Source of the DNA: Candidatus Altimarinota bacterium
GTDB lineage: Bacteria > Patescibacteriota > Gracilibacteria > BD1-5 > UBA6164
Assembly (NCBI GenBank): GCA_028689115.1
Contig: JAQTWV010000001.1
Span: forward strand, 659,539 to 723,538
Direction: 5' to 3'
DNA length: 64,000 bases
In this document: piece after piece, positions 12,293 to 22,292 of the stretch
Layout of the letters: every line of letters begins with the position of its first letter
How positions within the stretch are numbered: position 1 is the stretch's first letter
Program-made: the position numbers and the translations under genes
The notes under the pieces: model-generated
Database searches by the model: none
What the model saw: only the letters and a program-made list of their open reading frames with translations
Told to the model about the DNA's origin: nothing

Positions 12293-14644
12293 ATGCACTT
12301 AAAAAAATTCCAAGAAGATACAATTGAAAAGCTTAGAAAAGCATTTTTAAACTTATGGCAATCAGATAAAAGATGATTACCACTTGTTTTGAAAGCTCCA
12401 ACTTGATCTTGAAAAACTATAATGACAGCTGAGTTTTTAAGACAGCTTGTAAATGATCCACAGTTTCAAGAAAAGAAAGCTTATGTTTGGATTACATTTA
12501 GTGAAGAACTTTATAGTCAAAGTAAAAAGAAACTATTCTCATATTATGATTGAGCAAGTGAAATAAATTTACTTGATTTAAATGATCTCTCAAAAAAGAG
12601 AATGAAAGAAAACAATATATTCTTTATTAACTGGCAAAAAGTTAAGGCATCAAATAAAGATTGAAGAAAGCTTAGAAAAGAAACTGAATATAGTATTTGA
12701 GATAAATGAATATTTGATGAGTTTATAATTAATACTCAAAAAGATTGAATAGAACTCGTATTAATAATTGATGAAGCACATACACAAGTTTGAACAAGTT
12801 TAGCTGATGAGATAGTAGATTTAATAAATCCTAAAATTATATTTAAAATTACAGCTACTCCAAAAAGTGAAGATGTTTCAGAAGCTATTGAGTATGATAG
12901 TTTAGTTAATGTTAAACAAGATGATGTTATCAGAGAGTGACTTATAAAAGAAAAAATACTTACTCAGACAAAAGAAGATATTGAAGCTATAAAAGAAACT
13001 GAAATTGATCAAGATAAATTTTTAATAGAACTAGCATATAATAAAAGAGAAGAATTAAAAAAATATTATGAGGAATTAGATTTAGATATAAACCCTCTAG
13101 TATTAATACAATTACCAAATGATGATAAGAAAGAAGATGAAGCTTTAAGTAAATCTAAATTAGAATTTATCATATCTTACTTAATTGAAAGATGAGTTAA
13201 AAAACAACAAGTAGCAATATGGTTAAGTGAGAAAAAAGAAAATTTAGAATTAATTGAAAAAAATAATTCTCCTAAAAATTTTTTAATATTCAAACAAGCC
13301 GCAGCAACTGGTTGGGATTGTCCTAGAGCATGAGTATTAGTTATGTTTAGAGAAATAAAAAATCCAAGTTTCCATATTCAAACTGTATGAAGAATTTTGA
13401 GAATGCCTTTAGGATTTCATTTTGATATACCAGAATTAAATAGATGATACCTATATACAAATTATAATAGAAATGATGTTTTAAAAGACTTTGAAAAGGT
13501 CTTATGAAATAATAAGCCCTTTGTATACCAAAGTAAATTAAAAGATAATATAACTCCAATAACACTTGATTCTATTTATCTTTGAAGAACTGATTACAAT
13601 GACTTAAGTCCTACATTTGAAAATACATTATTTGAAACACTTAATAATTATTTTTGAATAAATACAAATTCACTAATAAATCAAACAGAAAATTTTAATA
13701 AACTTTTAAGTAAATGAATAAATGTAAATGCTGATAAGATTACTAACTCAATGATAGCTGATGTTGAGATACTACATTTTGATCATTTCTTAGATGATTT
13801 AAAAAATAACTGAGTTGATATAAATGCTTCTATATCATTATGAGATTTAGAAAGATTATATGATTTAACCATTTATAATTTTATTACTTCTCAAGAAATA
13901 GAAGCTAGAAAATATGCACCTGCAAGAAGTTGGAAAGCATTTAGAAACTCTATTAATAGTTGGTTCCTAGACTATATAACTAATGAAAGACCTATATTTA
14001 AAGCTATAATAATAAATGATTTTCAAAAAGAAGATTCTGTTTTAAGAAACATCTGTTCAAAAGCACTTGAGAATTATAAACCTATTAGACTTGCAGAAGT
14101 AAAAGAAAAAGAAAAAAGATCTGAGGATAAAATTAGTTTAAGTATACCTAGGAATGAAATATTTTATACTAGTGATTATAATTTATTCTCTGATTTTGAA
14201 ATCAATAAAAGTGCATTATTTCCATTTTATTTAAAACCAAATTATAGTTGAAGAGTTAATGAAGTTTGATTTATAAAATACTTAGAAGAAAATAATAAAA
14301 TAGATTGGTGGTATAAAAACTGAGATAGTTGAAGAGAATTTTTTGCAATAAAATACTTTGATACTTTTAAACAAAATGATAGTTTATTTTATCCTGATTG
14401 GATTGTAAAACTAAATGATTGAAGAATATTAATTGTTGATACAAAAGATTGAAATACAGCTATTTCACAAGATACAAAAGATAAAGCAGAAGAATTACAA
14501 AAATGGATTAAATCACAAAAATGATTTAGTATTGTTTGATGAATAGTATTAAATGTATGATGAGAATGGAAAGTAAATAATAAAGAAGTTTATAATATAG
14601 ATAAAGATTATAAAGATTTTATTAGTTTATCAGATGTAATATAA
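12293..14644 (+). CDS. res: Type III restriction enzyme Res subunit
   Basis: 783 residues. ATP-dependent helicase/nuclease subunit that cuts DNA together with Mod. Walker A APTGSGKT near residue 35 (both glycines TGA), DEAH near 158, TATPKSE motif III, and a C-terminal helicase block ATGWDCPRAG ... HIQTVGRILRMP. The C-terminus has a PD-(D/E)xK nuclease: FYPDGIVKL and RILIVDTKDG near residue 700. The protein is intact and a little shorter than P1/EcoP15I Res. This gene gives the clearest proof of UGA as glycine in the window. Confidence 0.95.
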
Positions 14645-14723
14645 TTGTTTGAAATTAAAATAAGTATTATTACTTTAATAAATTAGATATAAAGATTAAT
14701 AAAATATAAAATTATTTTCTATT

Positions 14724-15632
14724 ATGAAAAATGAAGTTGAAATAAATATATGATGAACACTACAACAGAATGATTGTTTTAAATGAATTAATCAAATAAA
14801 TAATGCTTTTTTATTATCTAAAAAAGATATCTTTTATTATGATATAATTAACATAAAATCTGATTCAATATTTTTTCCTAGTAATGTTTTAGTAATTTTA
14901 TGATATCACCTCGATAATCTTCAATTAAAATGAAAAGATATAAAAAATAAATTAACTTCAAAAGTATATAATTTTTTATTAAGAAGTTGATATTTAGAAT
15001 ATATTGATAGTAATTTAGGTTCTTGAACAAGATTATTAAATTCAGTTATTTTTCCTTTTTCAAAAATAAGTTCTCAAAAGGATTTAAAAGATTACTTAGA
15101 TAAATACAAATGAAGAATTAAAAATGAAGAATCTAGAAATTTAATATCATCATATATATCTGAATTACATTATAATTCTATAGAACATTGATGAACTCAA
15201 GATATATATATAATGTGACAATTACATCCTAATTTAGAAAATACAGATATTACAATTTATGATGCATGATCTTGAATGATAAAAGATGATGTAAGTAGTG
15301 TAATTAATGATGTATATAAGAATTATTCTACTGAAGATTTTTATGATGAAATTAAAAATAAGTATTGACTAAATGTTTTTTTAATTATACTTTGTGTATG
15401 CACCCAATTTTCTTCAAAATGATTAAATGAATGATGATTGTGACTATGGGAACTTTCATCATATTTACTTAAACATAATTGAAAAATTCAAATAGTAACG
15501 GATAAGATATATATAGAATTGCAGTTTTTAAAAATATGTGATAAAATTGATAAAGATTCTATTATAATAACTGTAAAAGAATTAGATAATAAAATAATTT
15601 GAACATTTATATCTTTTACTTATTCAATATAA
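14724..15632 (+). CDS. GHKL-type ATPase, first gene of a three-gene operon
   Basis: 302 residues. The second half has a histidine-kinase-like ATPase fold: N-box LHYNSIEHGG near residue 148, DAGSGM (DxGxG box) near 180 and a GGLGLWELSS lid near 237; the glycines are mostly TGA. There is no phospho-acceptor histidine domain or membrane segment, so it is not an ordinary sensor kinase; SpoIIAB-like or MutL/Hsp90-like switching is more likely. The N-terminal 140 residues (FFPSNVLVILGYHLDNLQ) are unassigned. Next gene starts 4 bases later. Confidence 0.75.
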
Positions 15633-15636
15633 AAAT

Positions 15637-15945
15637 ATGGAAAATATAAAAATATACGATTTTACAAAAAGCGATATAGCTATTGATATTAATGAAGCAA
15701 AAATAATATCTAAAACAATTATACAAAGATATAATTCTTCTCACTCTAAAATTATAATTGATTTTTCAAATATAACTATATCAATATCTCCATTCATGAG
15801 AACACTATTAAGACCATTAATAACTAATAGTGTAGATTTTGAATGAATTAATTTCTGAAACACAAAAACTAAAGATACATATCAAAGAATATTAGAGCAA
15901 TTTGAAATAATAGGAACAGAAAATATTATTGAATTAAATAATTAA
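15637..15945 (+). CDS. STAS-like (DUF4325-type) protein
   Basis: 102 residues. Pattern IAIDINEAKIISKTII ... KIIIDFSNITISISPFMRTLLRPL matches STAS-like DUF4325 proteins, relatives of anti-sigma-factor antagonists, which are commonly encoded beside GHKL ATPases. In SpoIIAA the residue after the ISPSF-type loop is phosphorylated by its kinase partner; here the loop reads SISPFMRTL. Likely binding partner or substrate of the preceding ATPase. Overlap-free, one base before the PIN gene. Confidence 0.7.
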
Positions 15946-15946
15946 T

Positions 15947-16591
15947 ATGAGTATAGGTAAAAATTTACTTGATATTGAAAGAAGTATATATTTAGATACT
16001 TCTTTTATTTTGAATTCATTGTATGAATCAATAGATTCAAATAAATGAATAGTTAACAATTCTATTAAAGCATTATGATTATTACTATCAAGAGCTGAAC
16101 CAAATTGTTATATTTCTAATATAACATTAAATGAATTATTTAATGTTATTGAAAGATCATGATTTAGATCATATGTAGATAAAAAAATTATTCAAGAATT
16201 GAAAATAAATGAATCTATGTGGAAATCATATTCTATTGATAACAGGAAATCCTTAAGAAATGAATATGATAAGACTATATGATTAAATATAAAAGATATA
16301 AAAAATTGGAGAAATAATAATGAATTTAAATTAGATTATAAAGCATATGTATTAGATGAGTTTTTAAATATATTAGATTCACTACCAAATGAAATAAAGA
16401 TTATTTCAAATTTTATTAATCCAGAATTATATAAAAATGATTTTATAAAAACAAAAAAGAAATACTTTATGTTAGATTCAAATGATGTAAATCATTATCT
16501 TTTATGTAAAAGTAATTCCATAGATTGTTTATTAACAAATGATTCAGATTTTAAAGAAATAGATGATTTAAAAATATTACACATAAATTAA
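15947..16591 (+). CDS. PIN-domain nuclease
   Basis: 214 residues. PIN fold with the acidic metal-binding residues in order: SIYLDTSFILNSL (first Asp, about residue 15), TLNELFNVIE (Glu, about 62), a YFMLDSNDVNHYLL helix (about 178-191) and CLLTNDSDFKEI (terminal Asp pair, about 197-206). PIN proteins are usually RNases and typical toxins of VapBC modules. It is larger than a VapC toxin (about 130 aa), with a helical insert in the middle. No VapB-like antitoxin is present; the two upstream genes are the natural candidates for control. Confidence 0.8.
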
Positions 16592-16594
16592 ACC

Positions 16595-16623
16595 AGACTA
16601 CAATAATATGTAGTCTTTTTTTA
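16595..16623 (+). terminator. Intrinsic terminator after PIN gene
   Basis: Stem agactaca / tgtagtct followed by seven T. Closes the GHKL-STAS-PIN operon. Confidence 0.85.
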
Positions 16624-16698
16624 TTAGCCATATTTTAAAACATAAATTATTCTTTTAGTAATTAATTATTACTAACTTTATTTTTTAAATGTTTTTGT

Positions 16699-17532
16699 AT
16701 GAAAGCAAATGAAATACTAGTTAATCAAATAATAGATAAACTAGAACAATGATTTATCCCCTGGAAACAACCTTGGGTAAATACAATAGCTTGCAATTAT
16801 GTAAGTAACAAACCATATAGAGGTTTCAATAAATTAGTACTCTCATTCAATGAGTTTGAAGATAATAGATATTTAACTATTAAACAAATTAAAAAATTAT
16901 GATGATGAGTAAAAAAGTGAAGTAAGTGAACTAAGATATACTTTTTCAAATATAATAATGAATCAAATGAAGATAATGAAAAAGAAGTATTATATAGCTT
17001 CCCTATTATTAGATACTATACTGTATTTAATATAGAACAAACATATTGAATTAATAGGCAAACAAATATTGTAACTGATACTAGAACAAGTCTATTTAAA
17101 GCTCAAAATATAATCACAAACTATAAAGATAAACCTGTGATTAAAAATTGATCAAATGCATCTTATAATTTAATAGATGATGTAATAACAATTCCTAGTT
17201 TAAATAAGTTTAAAAGTAATGAAGAATATTTCAGTACATTATTTCATGAATTAATACATTCAACCTGAAATAAAAAAAGACTAGCTAGATTTTGAGTAAA
17301 TAATTTTGAATACTTCTGAAGTGAGAACTATTCAAAAGAAGAACTAATAGCTGAGTTATGAAGTATGTTCTTATGTATGGAGGCTTGAATAATTAATCAT
17401 ACAGAAAACAATTCTAAAAATTACATTGCATGATGGCTAAACTATATTAAGTGAAATAAAAATCATTTAATATTAGCATCAAATTTTGCAGATAGAGCTA
17501 CTGATTATATATTATGATGTAATCATAGCTAA
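16699..17532 (+). CDS. ardC: ArdC-like antirestriction protein
   Basis: 277 residues. N-terminal ssDNA-binding domain (IIDKLEQGFIPWKQPW ... NKPYRGFNKLVL, residues 10-55) and C-terminal zincin-like domain with HELIHSTGNKKRL (HExxH near residue 186) and the downstream glutamate in EELIAELGSMFL. ArdC proteins come from conjugative plasmids and phages and protect incoming DNA against restriction, which fits the mobile-element context. Flanked by its own terminator. Confidence 0.88.
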
Positions 17533-17545
17533 ATTAAAATTAAAT

Positions 17546-17576
17546 CTCTATAAAGTGAAATTTATAGGGGTTTTAT
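17546..17576 (+). terminator. Intrinsic terminator after ardC
   Basis: Stem ctctataaa / tttataggg (one G-U pair) and a short T-run. Confidence 0.65.
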
Positions 17577-17603
17577 ATATTATATAAATTAACAATACTA
17601 ACT

Positions 17604-18281
17604 ATGAAAAATACTGAAATAATAAACCAAGATAAATTAAATTTAAATAATACTGAAGTATCAAACTTAAAATTATCTATAAGTGAATTAAATAATATAA
17701 AAGATAAACTATTAGATTCAAGTGACATATATAATATCAAATGAATTAAATATATAAACAAAAAAGGCTATAGAAAAATAGCTTTAGCATTTAATATATC
17801 TACTCAAATAATTAATGAGAAAAGAATATTAGATTGAGATAATCTAATATATGATTTCACAGTAAGAGCAAGTACTCCAATGTGAAGATACACTGAAGCT
17901 TCTTCTAGTTGTTCTAGTAATGAAAGAGATTTTACTCATTTAAATCATGATGTAAGAGCGACTGCTCAAACTAGAGCAACTAATAGAGCTATATCTGATT
18001 TACTATGAATTACTGATATCATATATTATATTTCATGAATAATTAATAGTAATGTAAATACTGAAAATAACTATGATAATTGACCTGTAGATAGTGATAA
18101 TAATATAGATACTCACAATATTACCTTAAAGCAAAGAAAACTCTTAGAGAGCTTAATAACTGAAGTTATTGAAAATGAAGATGAGCAAAAAGCATATATT
18201 GAAACACTAGATGAATTATCAAAATATGAAGCTAATTTTCATATAAGAGAATTACTTGATATGAAGAATGGGACTAATTAG
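17604..18281 (+). CDS. Conserved plasmid/virus-type protein, possible recombination mediator
   Basis: 225 residues. The core (GYRKIALAFNISTQII ... YDFTVRASTPMGRYTE ... HDVRATAQTRATNRAISDLL) resembles a family found on plasmids, archaeal viruses and integrative elements; the ATAQTRATNRAISDL helix is like that of ERF/Rad52-type single-strand annealing proteins. I infer DNA recombination or replication, but the function is not established. The N-terminal 50 and C-terminal 70 residues are low-complexity or acidic. Followed by a large hairpin. Confidence 0.55.
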
Positions 18282-18362
18282 TAGTCTATGTATAAATATA
18301 TATCAACTAATAACTGAATAAAAAATAGTTGATTTATATATTAAAAATGTTATATTTGAAAA

Positions 18363-18470
18363 GCCAAAAATATCTTAAATAAACTGACATTTGTCATTAG
18401 GAAAGGGTAACTTAGTTACTCGTCCTTTCTTACTTGTTGATAAATGACAGTTTGCAAAGATATTTTTGGC
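18363..18470. repeat. Large nested hairpin
   Basis: Outer 14-bp perfect arms (gccaaaaatatctt at 18363-18376, complement at 18457-18470), then AAACTG/CAGTTT (18381-86 / 18448-53), TGTCATT/AATGACA, GAAAGG/CCTTTC, and a gtaactTagttac tip. Symmetry continues over about 108 bases without a T-run, so it is more than a terminator. Candidate origin, transfer or recombination site of the element, or a structured RNA. Confidence 0.7.
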
Positions 18471-18479
18471 GAAATATAG

Positions 18480-18507
18480 AGTACTAAGTTATCCTTTTTT
18501 TAGTACT
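18480..18507. repeat. Second small hairpin next to the large one
   Basis: Stem AGTACTAA / TTAGTACT with a loop containing seven T, 9 bases after the large hairpin. It may be a terminator on either strand or part of the same structured site. Confidence 0.5.
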
Positions 18508-18572
18508 TAAAAAACATAAAAAAGGAAAAAATAAATAAGTCTCTCCCATTTTTAATTTTTAAAATATTTCTC

Positions 18573-19598
18573 ATGAGAAAAATAACATTTAATATACTAT
18601 TTTTTTGAATAGTTGTACCATCAAAAATTATAGATATATATTTAATATATCCAGAAAAATTTACAATGTTTTTTTCAGATCCTATAAAAAATATAATTTA
18701 TAATATAGATAATATAATTCAATTTGCAACATTATGATATTCTCCAGCTATATCTCTTATTATTCTTATTATTATTTCACTATTTAGATTTAAATCTATT
18801 TGAATGTCAAAATGGTATTCATTAACATTATGGATACCATTATGGAATATTTATATAATATATAAATTAATTAGTAGTAATATAATAATTAAAAATGAAA
18901 ATCAGATACCACCAATTAATAACATAGAAAACAATACAGAATTAAAAAATAAATCAAATGATAATAATTTAAATGATAATAATTTTGTTTATTATCTTAT
19001 AGATAATATTCATATTATTGCTACATGAATAATACTTACTATTATAATTATTACATCTATATTATTCTCTAATGATAATTTGAATTTAAATTCAAATTCA
19101 TATGATGAAGAAAAAATAAATACAATCATTGAAAATTCAAATAATACAATTAGTGAAATCAATAACTACATAAATATAATATGTGAAAAATGATTTTATA
19201 AAATATGAAATGATTGTAAATCATATGATGATTATGATAAAAACATAATATATATTGATAAACAAAAATTATTGATGTGGCAAGTTATACCAGAAATATC
19301 AAATTCATGACGGGATGAAGCTAATAAAATAGCTAATAACAGTAATTTATTATGATATAGTGATTGGAGACTACCTTCTAGTAATGAAATTCATAGTTTA
19401 TATAACTGTTCTTCAAATTATAAATGTTCTCCAAAAAATGTAATAAATAATAAATATATATGATATTGGACAAGTAGTGATACATCTTATGAATTTTATT
19501 GATACAATTGAAAAATGTATTTTAAATCAGATGAATGAATATTTCCAGGGATGGAAATGTATTCAAAATGATGAGTTCGTTTAGTAAGAGATCTATAA
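18573..19598 (+). CDS. Membrane-anchored DUF1566-domain protein
   Basis: 341 residues. Four hydrophobic segments in the first 165 residues, a linker rich in Asn/Ser, then a C-terminal DUF1566 (Lcl C-terminal) domain from about residue 245: LLGYSDWRLPSSNEIHSL, the cysteines CSSNYKC, YIGYWTSSDTSYEFYG and a final GGVRLVRDL. These domains are extracellular and ligand- or surface-binding in other bacteria. The last 46 codons lie in the first copy of a 171-bp tandem duplication. Confidence 0.75.
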
Positions 19599-19802
19599 TT
19601 ATAAAACCTATGAAAAAATATATAAAATATATGATATTGGACAAGTAGTGATACATCTTATGAATTTTATTGATACAATTGAAAAATGTATTTTAAATCA
19701 GATGAATGAATATTTCCAGGGATGGAAATGTATTCAAAATGATGAGTTCGTTTAGTAAGAGATCTATAATTATAAAACCTATGAAAAAATATATAAAATA
19801 TA
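19461..19802 (+). repeat. 171-bp direct tandem duplication (two copies)
   Basis: Bases 19461-19631 and 19632-19802 are nearly identical. The unit contains the 3' end of the DUF1566 gene and the first codons of the next gene. The ends share a short AT-rich similarity (aaatatatatg-atattgg and aaaatatatg-ttattgg), as expected for microhomology-driven duplication. The second copy of the DUF1566 tail is untranslated. Confidence 0.9.
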
Positions 19803-20365
19803 TGTTATTGGTACTTATATCATTAACATCTACATACCAAATAGCTTCTGCATATATTGTAAAAAATAGTTGATTATCATCAAGTGAATTAATTTTTACT
19901 TCTATTTTTGCAATAATTGTATGATTTATATTAATAAAAGCAGGAGAATTACTTCTAAGAAAAATAAAAAACAATAATGGTTGATTTAAAGATATAGCCT
20001 GATTTATACATAAAATATGAATATTTCTTATATGATCTGGCTGAATAACTTTATTAATAAATTTACCTATTTATCTATCATCAAGTAATGATGATAAAAT
20101 TTTATATCAAAATAACTCATTAGATAATAGACTTAATCTATTAAATAATATAGATAAAACATCATCTGATATAGATAACAATTGTACATTCAATTGAAAG
20201 TTATATAGAAAACCGATAAATGCTCATTGCCTAGAAAATGATAAATATAATGCATGGTTATGTGATAACTGATATTATGAAGCTTCCTGAGATTGAGAGG
20301 CTAAATGACAGCAAGTATGTGTAAATAAAATTACTAATGAATATATGTATTATCAAAATAATTAA
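19781..20365 (+). CDS. Hypothetical membrane protein with cysteine-rich tail
   Basis: 194 residues. N-terminal signal-like helix (YMLLVLISLTSTYQIASA), further membrane segments at about 36-55 and 75-100, then an outer domain with four to five cysteines (NCTFNGKLY, AHCLEN, WLCDNGYYEA, QQVCVN) that may form disulfides. Its start ATG is duplicated upstream at 19610, but that copy reaches a stop after a few codons. Unknown family; probably exported cargo of the element. Confidence 0.6.
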
Positions 20366-20933
20366 AAAAATACTACTATATAAAAATTTGATTTTTACTA
20401 AAAAAAACATACAATAATAACATATATTCACTATATAATAAATATCTAATTTTTATATACTTAAATATGTAATCATAAGAACAATTCTATTATAGAATAA
20501 ACACTATATAAAGGATTACATAAACCTGCCCCAAAACCCACACTATAATGTGAAAAAAAAGGTATTTTTCTAAACATGAAAAATACCTTTTTTTTATAGC
20601 TCATTTAACATATATACTACCTAGTTATATACTAACTAATATATAGTACATATATATAGAGTTATACATTAAACAATATAATATATAATAGAGTATTACA
20701 TCTTGTATAAAAAAAAATATAATTATACTAATGTAAACTAACTGATATACTGGTAGTTTACATATAGTTAAATTAAAATGAGTAGTAACTTAAAATAAAA
20801 ATTTTAAGTTGAAAATAATGATAATAGTAGAAGTAGCAGTAGAAGCAGTAGTGGTAGGGCTATATGGACCCCAGTAGTAGTGTAGTAGTAGGGTAGCATT
20901 ATTTTAAATTTTTAGTTTATAAAAGTGAAACTT
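20366..20933. other. Long intergenic region with hairpins and a GTA-periodic tract
   Basis: No convincing gene. It holds a terminator-like hairpin (20553-20595), an imperfect palindrome gtaaacta...tagtttac (about 20734-20762), and from 20818 a tract of GTA/GCA/GAA triplets that would encode a 19-residue peptide rich in Val and Ala. It may be the leader or iteron region of the winged-helix gene that follows. Confidence 0.5.
20553..20595 (+). terminator. Intrinsic terminator without an obvious upstream gene
   Basis: Stem aaggtatttttc / gaaaaatacctt with a following T-run. It lies about 190 bases after the last ORF, so it may end a non-coding transcript. Confidence 0.7.
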
Positions 20934-21926
20934 ATGATTTATGATATAAAAAATATTAATAAAGAATTAATAAGTTTATTAATTCAAGAAACTAAAGATA
21001 TTAAAGATAATCATATATCATCAAAAATTGAAATTCCATTTCCAAATGTTAAAGATATAAAAAACATAGAATGATTCATAGATCTATCTATGTTTAAAAT
21101 AAATGATTCATTGTCATCAATAGAAGTCAGTAAAAATCAACTAATGTATTTACATGAATTTATAATAGAAAATGATTTAAAATTGATAAAATTTACTAAA
21201 GATTTTATTGAATGTATTCCTAGTAAAGACCTTTATAATTCATTACACAATATTAATGAATTTATAGAGTACGAATATCAATGAAAAATTAATATTAAGA
21301 ACTTAACTATTCCATTGTATGCTTTATTTAAAATAAATATAAATAATAAATTTACATTAAATAATATCCTTATTTGATATGATTCATATAAATTAGATCA
21401 TGATATTATTTGATATGATTCATCTAGATTAGATGATAAAATTGATATAGAAATATTAAATTATAAGCCTAATCTTCTAACATTATTACATTGTAATATA
21501 ATTAGTGAATGCAATAAAAATATGTTAGAAAAATATAATAATCTACTCCTTATAAACAAAACATTTATTAATGAATCATTTACTTATAATTGAATATTAG
21601 AAGACTATATAATATCATTAGAAAATGATTTAAAATTAAATGTTAATATTACTATATATAATAGTATTATTAAAGATAATTGAAAAATAATACTAAAGCT
21701 AACAAAATGAGAATATAAAATAATTAATGAATTAAAATTACATATTAGTAAATGATGAATTTCTGTAAACACATTAATAAAAATAACTAATCAAACAGAA
21801 GGTGGAATAAAAAAAATGATTAGAAGACTAAATAATAAGATAAAAGAAATAGGTTATATAAAATATATATATATTATTTATGAAAGATGAACTAAAAATT
21901 ATAAACTAATTATAAACAAAAAATAA
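20934..21926 (+). CDS. Winged-helix DNA-binding protein, possible element regulator or initiator
   Basis: 330 residues. N-terminal 250 residues of unknown fold, with a small internal repeat (IGYDSYKLDHDIIGYDSSRLDD). The C-terminal 75 residues resemble an OmpR/PhoB-type winged helix: LTKGEYKIINELKLH, KGGISVNTLIKI, GIKKMIRRLNNKIKEIG, and YERGTKNYKLI as the wing. No receiver domain. The position after a repeat-rich leader and before the recombinase suggests a regulator or replication initiator of the element. Confidence 0.55.
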
Positions 21927-21998
21927 AAAAAGTAGTACAAATACTTTTTAGTAATAGTACTACTATAAAGAGATTAAACTACGATTAAATAGTACAAA

Positions 21999-22031
21999 AA
22001 ATAACTTATGTGCTATTTTTTTATTGCATAG
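21999..22031 (+). terminator. Probable intrinsic terminator
   Basis: Stem aatagtac / gtgctatt (one G-U pair) with a following T-run, downstream of the winged-helix gene. Confidence 0.55.
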
Positions 22032-22065
22032 ATAATACTATATAGATGCGCGATTTTAAATAGTT

Positions 22066-22085
22066 ACATACCGGTATGTTATAAT
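22066..22085 (+). promoter_or_regulatory. Operator palindrome overlapping an extended -10 promoter
   Basis: ACATACCGGTATGT (22066-22079) is a perfect palindrome. Its right half supplies the TG of an extended -10 element, TGTTATAAT (22077-22085), 11 bases before the ATG of the small gene. A protein bound here would block transcription of the small gene and perhaps the recombinase. Confidence 0.6.
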
Positions 22086-22095
22086 ATATAATATT

Positions 22096-22242
22096 ATGAC
22101 AGATGAAAAAATAGATGAGAAATTAATCCATCTAAAAAATTATAATGTTGATGACTCTACAAAGAGAATTCTAATAAGAAACCTATACAAATTAGCTAAC
22201 CAAAATTTTAATACTTATATAGAAAAATTTGAAAAAGATTAA
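22096..22242 (+). CDS. Small hypothetical protein, 48 aa
   Basis: MTDEKIDEKLIHLKNYNVDD..., predicted to be two helices with a basic middle (STKRILIRNLYKLANQ). No TGA codon inside. It sits directly behind an operator-like palindrome and an extended -10, and 50 bases before the recombinase. Such small proteins often control excision, but no helix-turn-helix is clear. Confidence 0.5.
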   Translation: MTDEKIDEKLIHLKNYNVDDSTKRILIRNLYKLANQNFNTYIEKFEKD

Positions 22243-22292
22243 AATAGTTATAGATTAAAGAAAATTGAATTTTAATATTTAAGATATTTATT

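Noticed and set aside
14724-15632. GHKL protein as a standard sensor histidine kinase
   Set aside because: No H-box, dimerisation helix or membrane segment; neighbour is a STAS-like protein, not a response regulator.
5992-16591. Many genes look fragmented, as if the region were full of pseudogenes
   Set aside because: All breaks are TGA codons at glycine positions; with code 25 the genes are intact and full length.
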